Below the pieces are notes generated by a model. The model was not told the DNA's origin and searched no databases. It was given only the letters and a program-made list of their open reading frames with translations. Both the position numbers and the translations under genes were made by a program. Shown in pieces: positions 12,054 through 23,700 of a stretch of 64,000 bases of DNA; position 1 is the stretch's first letter; every line of letters starts with the position of its first letter. The DNA is from Zoroaster sp. YZ-2022 (Eukaryota > Echinodermata > Asteroidea > Forcipulatida > Zoroasteridae): the NCBI GenBank assembly GCA_029582265.1, contig CM055823.1:8712321-8776320 (forward strand), in the 5' to 3' direction.

Positions 12054-12059
12054 AATAAA
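12054..12059 (+). terminator. poly(A) signal AATAAA
   Basis: Canonical AATAAA 14 bases after the stop codon of the transposon gene, consistent with a short 3' UTR. Confidence 0.6.
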
Positions 12060-12526
12060 GTTTTTGAAGATTTTCAAGAGAATTAAGATATTCTTTAGTT
12101 TGCACTGAATTCAAACAAAAACTTGAAGAAAATCAATTTTTAAAAAAGTTTTTAAAAACCTCAGTATGGTCGGTGATTTTTGGGAAAACAATTCTGATAA
12201 TCACGAACAGTTTGCATTTTAAGAACTTCTTCAACATTTAAAAGGCTTGTTTTTTTTTAGTAAAGTGACACTGAACTGCCCCTAAATGTTTTCTTTTATT
12301 TAAAATGTTGTACTTGTATAGAATTTTATCATGCTACCACCACCTTGGTCGTGTTGCCTGTATCCAACAACTGTAATGAATGGTAATATTCATTGTACAA
12401 AAATGAACCAGACTATTTTTCCTTCAAGCCTCGGTTTGGTTACATTGATTTAAATGGGAGAAAATCAAGATGGCCGCACCGTGATAATGATCTATAAATA
12501 TACATGTATAATTATGTATTGTTATT

Positions 12527-13020
12527 GTTTTACAAACCAACATAACAACACAGAGAAAAAGCATCTCGATTTATCTTGTATACAGTTAAGTAGCACATTC
12601 TTGAAGCTATTACTGTGACTGCTCCTTTAAGGTTTTACTGATTAATTTAAGTTTTAATTATTTTAGCTGATTGACTGTGTAGTTTAGTGTTTTACAAGCC
12701 AACAACACAACACACAGAAAGTGTATCTCAATTTAACCTTTATACCGTTAAGGGGTAATATATTTCTGAAGTTATTACTGTGACTGCTCCTTTAAGGTTT
12801 TACTGATTAATTATTTTTTTAAATTATTTTAGCTGATTAACTGCATAGTGTAGTGTTTTTCAAGCCAACAACACAACTCACAGAAAGTGCATCTCAATTT
12901 AACCTTTTATACCGTTAAGGAGTAACACATTTCTGAAATTATTACTGTGACTGCTCCTTTAAGGTTTTACTGATTAATTAAAATTTTAATTACATTTTAG
13001 CTGGTTAACTAATTATTTTT
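12527..13020. repeat. three 165-bp tandem repeats
   Basis: Units begin near 12527, 12690 and 12856. Each contains gttttacaagccaacaacac, a ctcaatttaacctttatacc-like segment and gtgactgctcctttaaggtt. They lie between the gene and the right terminus of the transposon. Confidence 0.85.
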
Positions 13021-13508
13021 ACCTGCGTAGTGTAAATTAATTTTAAGGGCTGAATCTTACAGGAAATGATGGATACATGACAGCTTAACTCTTTATTCCA
13101 TCTTTAATGTTGTTTTTTCGTTAAGGTGCACTTTAATTAAATATGCAAATGAGACCCTTATCATCATCACAGGTTGCCAAATTTAATTTATTGTGTTGCT
13201 TATGTTATTGGTTTTGTCTGTGGAAAGTTTCAAGAAGAAGAAATCAACAGAACATTGTTGTTGCTATGGAAAAGCAGAAATTTATTTGTCCTGTGTGCCT
13301 TTTTTTTAGTGTGTTCTTTTAAAGCCACTTTTCTCACTAATCGAGATTGTAGGGATCGAGACGTTTTGAACATTTTAAATATGTTGTGAGTTTAGAACCC
13401 CCAAGTGTTATATATGGTTGGAAAGCTCTGTTTTCACAGATTCCAGAACTACCAAAATCCCAATTTTCAATTTTCCGACTTAATGCTCATTTTGTGGTGA
13501 CAGGTCAC

Positions 13509-13853
13509 AAATATGTTTATCTCAGTCTTGTGTATAAATCTTATATGCCCCCAGCAGCTGAGAAAGCTTGGGAAAATTATTTAATCGTGTGAAAATTCCT
13601 AAAGTGGAGCAATATTTGGGTAAATGGAAGCTGTCACCTACTTGAACACGAAGATAGAGATTGGTGGTACAAACTAAAACATGGAATTGTGCCAACGAAA
13701 GACAAACTTCATAGGTTGGGGATTACTGACGATGACAATTGTCCCCTGTGTAAGACTGAAAAAGAAACAATTGAACACCTTTTTCTTACTTGTGAGAAAA
13801 TTGTAGAATCCTGGATGTTTGTAGAACACATATTAACAAAGTATACAAAATAA
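13509..13853 (+). pseudogene. LINE ORF2 C-terminal relic with zinc-knuckle motif
   Basis: The frame reads MPPAAEKAWENYL, then after one stop near 13590 WWYKLKHGIVPTKDKL and CPLCKTEKETIEHLFLTC, ending in TAA at 13851-13853. The CX2C...HX4C motif is the usual C-terminal signature of LINE ORF2. The arrangement matches CPLCNTENETHEHLF in the LINE at 59.2 kb. This piece carries an in-frame stop and is non-functional. It forms the right flank of the 5.7 kb transposon. Confidence 0.75.
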
Positions 13854-15479
13854 TTCTACTTTGTATAAGTGTTGGTGAATTAGAAATAAAAGAAGACGAG
13901 GCTTATATCTCCCTCGGAGAATAAAACAAAAACAAAACAATACGATGATGATGCCGATGCAGTAGCAGCAGCAGTAGCGGCGGCGGCGGCGGCAGCGGCA
14001 GCAGCAGCAGCAGCAGCAGCCGCCTAACCTATCAGCAGCTGGTCATTGTAAGTCTTCAATTACAAATCGACAAACTGCCGTTGGAAACAGGTTTTTGTTA
14101 AGCAGTAAATTTGGTAAGTGGAATTAAATTTGTTGTTTAGGCTAATTTGTTGGGCGGTAACACAATTTCTGTTCCAAACTGTAAAATAATTTAGTTTTCG
14201 GCATTCCATTCATTGCTAATTTTCTTGTGGGGCACCCACATTCAGGCCCCTGGTTTGGACTGGCGGTTGTGCTGTTTTGGTTTTGTCCATTGCACTATCC
14301 CCACGTAATGATGGTAGTTCCAATGGCAATAGTTTTGGCCGTACATTTACTCAGGGGCATTGTTTCTCAGGGTGTTTGTTTTGCTGCAATAAAGCACAAG
14401 ACTGCCATTTTGCAACGTGCTAGTTTTCTCAAAGTTGTTACGCGTATGCGCAATTTGGGTACATTGTCATGTGGTGGCTTTATTTTAGGCGGGCAGTTGC
14501 ATGTATTTCAGCTCGTAGTTATATTGCTGGGCCATTTTAGCCCCTATTAGAACATTAATTTGGTGCTAACCAGGCTAATGCTGCCTACAGCAGACAGAAC
14601 CGTTTGTAAAAAAAAATGCTTTTGTGGCTAAGGACCAACACCCTCCCCTTTAAAAAAAAGTAATACGTCATGTCATCATTTAAAGTACAAGCTACAAGTT
14701 TTATCATTTAAAGTGTTTGTTTGGGCATGGAGGTTTGGGGAAATGGTTTGCACCATGTCCTGTTGTGCTGCGGCAGTTTTTACTTTATCTCAAGTGTTAT
14801 GTACACGGTGTTCAATCATTACGTTAGCAAATTTCTTTGAGTAACTTGTCAACATGCATTTGTAAAAAGAAGTTGTAATAGCGCTCTGATGTACCACAGG
14901 GCCTAATTCCGACCGCATGTGCCAAGGTGGGACTTCACAACTTACTTGACTAGTAATACTCATTGTATAAATACTCTATGTGTACTACTACTATTGTTAT
15001 GACCAAGTGTGCCAATTTTTGTTTTGGGCATGGTGTAAACCCAATAATGGTAGGGGCAGATGCGCCCCAAGTGCGTTTTTCATGTGACTGGATTTTTCGG
15101 CATCCGGCACAAGTTTTATGTTTTGGCAATAAAAGCAGTTTCAAGACTGTGGCGTTCTATCACAAAGTTTTTGTTTGCTTGTTTCATTTGAATCTGTGTA
15201 TACTAATCTGAATGGCACAATATGAATTATATATTTCACTTCTCAGTTTTATTTATCCATGGTTTATTATTTATTTTCCTTAAAAGATTTTATTAAATAA
15301 AAACATAAGCGATGATGATGTATTTATATAATTGTCAAATTAGCAATAGTACAGCCACATTACAAACTTTAAAATTGGACAAAGTCTGAATAAAATATTT
15401 AATTCATTAGCAAAACAGATTGGAATTGAAATTTGTCACTTATATGATTAACTTGAAGGGGGTGTAATTACTCACAAGG
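13854..15479. other. likely LINE 3' remnant and intergenic
   Basis: Follows directly on the LINE relic. It contains a GCA/GCG triplet run, a 107-codon open frame at 14227-14550 that lacks an ATG start and any recognisable domain, and an AATAAA near 15128. Much of it may be old LINE 3' UTR; nothing here supports a gene. Confidence 0.35.
13963..14023. repeat. (GCA/GCG)n triplet repeat
   Basis: Short run of cagcagcag and cggcggcgg triplets, a simple repeat. Confidence 0.9.
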
Positions 15480-15692
15480 AAACTGAGACAGTATCGTCAC
15501 GATCAAAAGTGATACTGATAGTTTTCGATTAACTTAAGTGACTGAAAATGAACCCACATGATAAGGTCATTATTACCATTACTGCTGCATAAAAACCAGT
15601 AATTTTCTGTCGATGCATTCATCTCATACTAGGACAATGATTCCATGCCCTGTTGAAAGTCTTCTCTGATCTGCCCCTTTAAGATGGTAGTA
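15480..15692. mobile_element. foldback MITE-like element, copy 1
   Basis: Two arms in inverted orientation: the left arm has gtatcgtcacgatcaaaagt, the right arm gattccatgccctgttga and tctgcccctttaag. Arms match those at 26142-26350, 37878-38085 and 40390-40495. Termini are TTAAAGGGGCA-like. No coding capacity. Confidence 0.5.
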
Positions 15693-16000
15693 CACAAATG
15701 GAATAATTTATACACAAATTACACATGTATTTAAATTAGTTCACTTATTCCTATTTTCTGAACAAAGTATTTGAACTTGAACAATTGCATGAAATACAGT
15801 TCTCGGATCAATAGGCAAGGGTGTTAGCTATTTGACTTGGATTCACCAATAAGGAAACCAATTTCTGAATTGCAAAGGAAAACACTATTGAATACGTTGT
15901 CAAAACACATAGATCGGCATCATATTTTGCAAACTAGTTTACTGATAAGGTTCTTAACTCGGTTATCCACACCAAGCTTTTTTAATGCAATAACACAAAT

Positions 16001-16500
16001 NNNNNNNNNNNNNNNNNNNNNNNNNNNNNNNNNNNNNNNNNNNNNNNNNNNNNNNNNNNNNNNNNNNNNNNNNNNNNNNNNNNNNNNNNNNNNNNNNNNN
16101 NNNNNNNNNNNNNNNNNNNNNNNNNNNNNNNNNNNNNNNNNNNNNNNNNNNNNNNNNNNNNNNNNNNNNNNNNNNNNNNNNNNNNNNNNNNNNNNNNNNN
16201 NNNNNNNNNNNNNNNNNNNNNNNNNNNNNNNNNNNNNNNNNNNNNNNNNNNNNNNNNNNNNNNNNNNNNNNNNNNNNNNNNNNNNNNNNNNNNNNNNNNN
16301 NNNNNNNNNNNNNNNNNNNNNNNNNNNNNNNNNNNNNNNNNNNNNNNNNNNNNNNNNNNNNNNNNNNNNNNNNNNNNNNNNNNNNNNNNNNNNNNNNNNN
16401 NNNNNNNNNNNNNNNNNNNNNNNNNNNNNNNNNNNNNNNNNNNNNNNNNNNNNNNNNNNNNNNNNNNNNNNNNNNNNNNNNNNNNNNNNNNNNNNNNNNN
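16001..16500. other. assembly gap of exactly 500 N
   Basis: Run of 500 unknown bases, a conventional gap of arbitrary size. Open frames crossing it are artefacts. The true distance between 16000 and 16501 is unknown. Confidence 0.99.
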
Positions 16501-17755
16501 CACAGTTGGAGCATCGGGAAAATAACATGGCGGCTGCACGGCCATAGAATATGGCGTAATTCACGCGCCTATAGATCAAAGCGTGACGTCAGATATTCAG
16601 GCTATAGATCTTGTTGCATGAAGTTTAATGAGACTCTGCTGCACTGGATAGAGTTGAAAGGGAAGGATATCCTCCAATGTATGGTTTGTATGTTCACCTA
16701 GTAACGAAATTATTTTTTCAGACATACTACCTTTATCAAGTAAGAACTTTGGCAAAAATATTGTCATCCAATACGTAAACATTTAAGTCATGAGTGCAAA
16801 CATACATTCACGTTAACAGAAATTGTGACTAATATTGAGGTATGCAAAGGTTTCAAGTTATATGCGCTATGAACACAAACCAATTGTACGCCTTATTTCA
16901 CTGAAATAATATTACAAAAGTAAACTGTTTGACTATTCCTTAATACAATTTATTATTACCATTCTCAAGAAAAGCAAGAAAAGGGACATAATTCTAATTA
17001 TTTTATATTAAAAGGGCCTATGACATAATTTTTTATGAAATACAACATTATAAAACATTCGTGCTTCACGTCTATGTTTGATGTAATGTTTGAGTATAGG
17101 TTTATCAGTCCTGGGGATACAATGTGCTGTCTACGATATATTTCTTTATACCTCCAGAACGTATTGACCAATCACGCGTATATTATCCGACTTTTCTTAA
17201 GTATTCGTGGGGACCCACTCATACTAAAATCACGATTGCCATTGCAGCCGTTTATTTTGAACAGGTCCAATTGAATTTCCACTTGTTTTGTTATTGTTGT
17301 TTCATATTTTGCGTATTTTTGTCAACTTTCAAACTCTTAACTTGAGAACATTGAGTCATGTGACGATTTCCATTGCATTCTCGTGATTCAATATGGTCGC
17401 CATTACGTTTAAATGCAATATCTACACAATAGCATGGATGTGATTATATCTGCCTTTAAAAATAAATCACAATTTTTGGTAAAGATCTTCATGTTTTTGT
17501 CACAACAATTTACCAACATGTTGATTATAGCGCCCTCGAGCGGTGATCTAATTGACGTCACATTGCTGAATGTCTGAAGACAACACCTGTGCCCAAATTC
17601 ATGACCAATGGATGGAAATTATTGGAATATACTATTTTTGACCAACATTTGAAATTACCAACAAATGGGTATAGCGCCGCTAATGGTGACCTATACAAGA
17701 TTATGTGACCTAATTCAATGTTTAACTTTATTTTTTCTGTATCTGTTTGATTTGG

Positions 17756-20700
17756 TCAGTCACTATGGCTGAATGTGTTTTGATTATAACGAACAACAAA
17801 AATACCTCTGAAGTATATGAACAATCCATTGTTCAGTGATGGCTTTTGACAACCTGGATCAAACAGAAGATCCACCCCAAATACATCTTTTTGACTATAA
17901 TTTATGTTTCCACACATGCTCTGTCCCAGGTGAAGTGACGTATAACAATCACAGTTACTATCATCCAACTGAAGAGACTTCACACTATGTTCATCGCGGT
18001 AGTGGAATGAGTCTTGATCTTGTTTAGGACTCTGACCTGAAAATAAACAAAAATAATATGCGGTTGTCTATTTGATTTAGTAAAGGGGATAATATGGCTA
18101 ATACAAATGTTCCTACGAGCTAAGAACGAACAGTTAGTTTCAAATTTGAATGTATTTGAACGCATTTATAATAAAAACAATCGTGACTGTCGATTTGTTT
18201 TTCGATGTGTCTGTATCAGAAAATACAATGGAATGATGTATACTCTGAAAAGAAAAGGGGATAATTATGGGAATTGTATTTTATCATCGTCCCCTACAGC
18301 CACACACACAGCCCGAGTTATCGATTATAAGTATAATCTATACCTACCAATGACAGTTTTAGGGTTCCACACATTTCCATCCAATATCTGTACCTCGATG
18401 TGATCGTAAAAAGCTTCCCATACAGCGTGAGCGACATTGTTGTTGGGATCAAATGTCCACCTTTAAGACAAAACAGTTGATGTTTTAATTCTGAAACTAA
18501 ATATGACTGATTATTGTGTTTTTGTCATGCAGTCATAATTATGTTGGTTATAATTATTTTAAAACCAGTTAGGCTCATATTTACTGACTTTTAGTGACAT
18601 TCATGGTTCACTAGCCATACGCTGATGAGGAAGTTTCGAGGTTGCTATGGCAACTGTTCATTCAACTTATTTTCCGCATTGTCGTGGTAAATACAGACAA
18701 GTATTGTTATAGTCATAGTCTGGGAGTCCAATATGGCCGCCATTACGTGATAATAATATATCCTTTATTTTAGTAATATTCATACCGAGCAACAATCTTT
18801 TGATAAAAACTCCAACTATTGTAATGTTGGCTCGAAATTTACCAATTTATGTAGTCTGGAAAAGCATAGATGATCACAGCTTGCTTAGTTGAAAGTAAAT
18901 GCATGTTTACTATATTCTTGTTAACAACACAATGGAATTAGCTGAAACTGCAAAATATTGGTATAGATGCATGAACATTTACCAAAGATGGACGTATACT
19001 GGCTTTAATTATAACTGTAATTATGTGATGTATTTTACTCAAAACAACTTATGTGCCAATGTTTATGAAATTTTGGGAAAATGGTATAATTTACTGAAAT
19101 GGAGAGGGCACTTAATTGCACTGAATGGATCTTAAATTAACTATGACGTTCGAATCCACGGCTGCGCTATTGAATTCGACACGACATGAGCGCCATTCGT
19201 TTGAAACTTGACTCAGTTGTAAACACTAATTACATTACATCTAATTACATTACATATAGCCATGATGGATAAAATTATAATGAATTGTTTGGCATCTTTG
19301 AAATAAAAATAAATAAAAAAATAAATAATCAGTTTACCTGTATACCGTTCCTGCCGAGTCTATCGCCAGTATCTCAGCACTGTTTTCTTGAAGAAAATCC
19401 GGTAGACGACTAAAACAGTAGTCAGAGTTTACATCACAGTCGCCGTAATTGTCTGAAAAATTGTATAACAGTATCGAATTTTAATAGCCCAAGTCACTCT
19501 GAGAACATTTGCTGTTAAGGCTTTCTACTTCGTACATGACCAGTTGAGGGCAAACAAATCTATAAAAAAAATAAAAAAAATGGCACTAACAACTGTGATG
19601 AACTCACTTGTGGTAAAACAAAGTGTGGGGAAAAATCCTAATTTGACATATAATGATGTGAAACCTCTATGTTGGGCAAAATTAAATCAATTGTTTATCT
19701 CCCGACGCAAGAATTTCACCAACCTATCTCTTTGTTTTGTTTTAATAAAATAAGTTTGATATCATCACTGTTCTCATGAAGGTTAATTTCGAAAAATTTG
19801 GCCAAGAAGTTGCACAGTAATGGGTCTAAAACGTATTCCGTTTGCAATAAGGTTCGCTTTGCTAACTGTTCCTTTGTGAAAACGCAAATGTCGATTTACC
19901 GAAATGTTCCATTATAGCGTAGGTGCCCAACAGAATATACGGGCAGCAGTTTATTTATTTATTTGTTTTATTTATTTATTTAATTTATTTTATTTTGTGT
20001 TATCCTTTTCCTCACTGGTCACGATATGATAAACAACACGCTATTCTTGTATGTACTCACGAAAACACATTTTGAGCTGTTGTGTTAGACAAAATATGTT
20101 TAAAATATTTTTCTTTTTCGAAAGGACCATTGTATTAAATTAGCCGTAATTAATTGTACTATGGCATAAGTTTGAAATATGTACTTTCACACATACACAC
20201 AATGTATCAATATACTATAATAATCATAGATTGATGAAATTCTTGCGTCGAGGAATAAACAAATTTATACGATTTTGCCTATACACCGACGTATGTATGA
20301 AACACTATACTGAGTGCTTACTGTGTGTCTGTGAAAATAATCGTATAAAAATAATATTAATTTCATAAAAAGGAAGCAACTTAACTCTTGATTTTCTGGT
20401 AACTTTTTTTTTAATTGTCCATTTTTGAAAATGGTGAGGATATTTTCAGCATCGTTTAGCGGTACTTTAGTGTAGTAATAGTAGAATCCTTGCTGATATT
20501 ATGATCACTTGCCATGAAGAGTTTCCATGTATATATTTACCCTGCAGTACATCGGTGACTGTTATTGGCCATCCGCTGTTTGCCTTGTACCACCAGAACT
20601 GTCTCCATCTAGCATTGTCTACGTTAACCACAGGGTAGGCAACTGACCAAAACATATTAGACCGAATCATAAATATTTAAAACCATTATTTTTGTTAAAT

Positions 20701-23700
20701 ATTCAAAAATACAATATAAAAACATATCTATAATGAAAAGTTTTGTTTTCCATAATGATGTTTCTTCTTCATCATATTTCTTCTTTTTGTCAGAACACAT
20801 TTTGTCATAAAATATACAGTTAAAATGAGAATGTAATAAGTCCGTACGTGTAAAAATATAAATGTTAACAAACCTGTAGTCTTCACTTCTGTTGTTGGTG
20901 CTTCACTAGTCGTTATTTCAGTCGTCACAGGCGTAGTGCTTTGTTCAGTAGTCGTCTTTGATGTAGTCTGTATTTCAGTCGTCACAGGCGTTGTGCTTTC
21001 GGCAGCAGTCGTAATTTCTGTAGTCTGCATTTCAGTCGTTACAGGCGTGGTGCTTTCGGCAGCAGTCGTCATTTCTGTAGTCTGTATTTCAGTCGTCATA
21101 GGCGTGGTGCTTTCGTCAGCAGTCATCATTTCTGTAGACTGCATTTCTGTTGTAGATGCTTCCGTCGTTGATGGTTCGTTTACAAACAAATAAAATTAAA
21201 TCGTAAATACCTAAAACCCTATGTTTTCAAATATCCATATAGAAAATATACCGCTATCATCAATTGTTTTTTTCTTGTCACTTGGCAAATAATTTAAAAA
21301 ATCACTGAAGCGTGACCGGTTCTGCTACTGTGGGCTAAAACAGTGGATTAAAAAGCAATATAAATCCCGAATGAAATGATTTGTAGACTTTTGTAACTTG
21401 ATACAAACATTTATTTTAAAAAAATAAAATAAATAAAACACAAATTAAACTAGAGATTATGTGTTTGTCCTCTGGACGAACACAAGGCTGTTTCGATTAT
21501 TTTGTTTTATATTGAAATTTACAGAACTAACCTTCTAACTTAAAATACACAACGTCAATGTATTAAGACTCACGATCTTTGCTGTGAACAATGGTTATGT
21601 CACTTTTAAAACCGGTCACTTGAGGGCGCTATACGTGATTGAATCTATATTTTTTAAGACTTTGAACATCATTTTTGATATCTGACGCACAAACTTCAGA
21701 AAAATCTTAATTACATCGTTTTTGTACCCTAAAATATTGATTTTTATTCAGACTTCCTGTTGAACCCGAAGTAGAGGTCAATATGGGGTCATTCTTTTGA
21801 TGAACTATAACATGGATAATGCCCGAGAATATGCCACAAAGATTATCAATTTCTGCCATGTGCAGTGGTTCAGAAGATATGATTTTTTGAAGCAATAAGC
21901 TTAGTATCAGTGCAATTTCTCACGTTTATGCACAAATGTAATGGGCTGCGAAATACGTATATTGGTCCGCTACGTATATTGGTCCGCTTTTTGTGTTTAC
22001 GTTTTTTGATTATCTACAATTTGGTGTATAGTTTGACCTAATACAATAAAGTTTAGTTTTCGGCCCATTGCATTGTTCACTGTAATTTGCAACGGCAGTA
22101 AACAACGACACAAGTCTCACATGTACGGACAAGTTGTGCATCAGGCAAACCGCTGGTATGTAGGCTACCGAGAGGAAGAATCCAATAACTACAACTGCAT
22201 TTAGACATTGTAATTTAATTAGACTAGATTAAGTCCCAGCGTCATATTTGTGTGTGTATTATGTACAAAGATATATTGAGAATCACTACCGATTAAGGAC
22301 GTGACTTGGTCACACTACGTTATAGTAATGGTGCCTAGCTAGATTTACTAATTAAATGGGAATTTTTGTACACAGACGCAAAACGTGCTATAAATGACGT
22401 CTTAATGACGTGACAGAGAATATAATGCAACAATGCACATCTACAATACTCAACCAGTCTATATCTACAAAAAAATTCGAAGATCGGGGGGATACTTCTT
22501 GAGATATGGTTTACACAAGATTGACTAATTAAATATCCACGTGCCTGTAATGTGCTCAATTAATTAAGAATCCTAGTCAAATTAATTTAGAGTCTAAGTC
22601 AAGACATAAGCATTCATATGGTATAAGATTTTTTTTCCTGATAAGTCTAAGAAAAGTCATGTGTTAAGTCAATTGGATTTTGGCAGAAATAAAGAATAAT
22701 AATAATAACAAATTACATTTAATCACCTTGAGCTTTGATACTTAATTCAGTAGGCCATTTACTTTGTTTTTGTATTCGCGTCAATTCCCATTGGCTGTAC
22801 TGCCATAATTATTGAAAAACTATTCGTGGTGACTGGTAATGCACAGGCCTTAGAAAGCAGCCACTAGAGGGGGCTATACAATGTATCAAAGATACAACAA
22901 GCACTTGCAGTACAAGTTAAACATACGCAGGAATTAAAACAAGTGGTCCAGAACGTGCATTATGTATACGTGCTGTGCACAAACTAATTGGCCCTGACGC
23001 CGGTTAGGAATCCAATAACTACACAACGTGTCTGGATTACTGTAATAGATGGTGATTATAGTTCCCAAATTTACAAATAAACGGTGACCTTTGAAAAAAA
23101 ATTTTTACTAATTAATTATGTGTAATGGCCTGGAATTAACTAATATTAATAGCTAATTTGTTTTAATGATGATTTATATGTAAAATATGACACCGATATT
23201 GAGATTATGACGAAAAGTTGTGTTGGCGACCTACAAAATGTTGTCACTTTTTCAGTGCATGTCTTTTGTACATGTACAAAACTCGCTGATAACATCAAAA
23301 GACATTGTAGGCCAAAAGGCACATCTTCGGTATCCCACAAATGTATAACTGAAAACAAGTTTGATGATCGGGTGTATACTTCTTGAGCTATGGTGGGAAC
23401 AAGATTGTCTAATTAAATATTCATGTGACTATAACTAAGCTAATTAATTAAGAATCTTAAAATAAATACATTTAATGATAAGTTCATATCCTAAGCGTTC
23501 ATATGGTATAAGAATTGTTTTTTCTGTTAATTCTAAGAAGGATATTTGCCGCTAAGAAAATTCATGTGTTAAGTCAATGGGATTTTGGCAGAAATAAAGA
23601 ATAATAATAATAAAAACAAAATAAAAATCTCGACGAAAACAAGGCCTGTTCCAAAAATTTCGGAACAGCCAATAACAAATCGGTTCCGGTTTAATGGGCT

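Larger units (their letters stand above)
7820..13508 (+). mobile_element. 5.7 kb DNA transposon with DUF7869-like gene
   Basis: Left terminus 7820-7852 and right terminus 13476-13508 are inverted repeats matching at 30 of 33 positions, starting GTGACCTGTCAC with ACAAAATGAGC inside. The first 12 bases are themselves an imperfect palindrome (GTGAC-CT-GTCAC). AAAT flanks both ends (7816-7819, 13509-13512) as a 4-bp target duplication. Inside are one four-exon plus-strand gene with its own promoter motifs and poly(A) signal, a SINE in intron 2, and three 165-bp tandem repeats near the right end. I cannot assign it to a named transposon superfamily. Confidence 0.85.

Noticed and set aside
14227..14550. 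107-codon hydrophobic frame
   Set aside because: No ATG, no splice context, no domain; lies in a likely old LINE 3' region.
15837..16579. Open frames of 180-236 codons
   Set aside because: They run through 500 unknown bases; the coding length is artificial.
20936..21193. Val/Ile-rich plus-strand frame, and its twin at 34872-35195
   Set aside because: Antisense shadow of the Thr-rich exon 3 of genes A and B.
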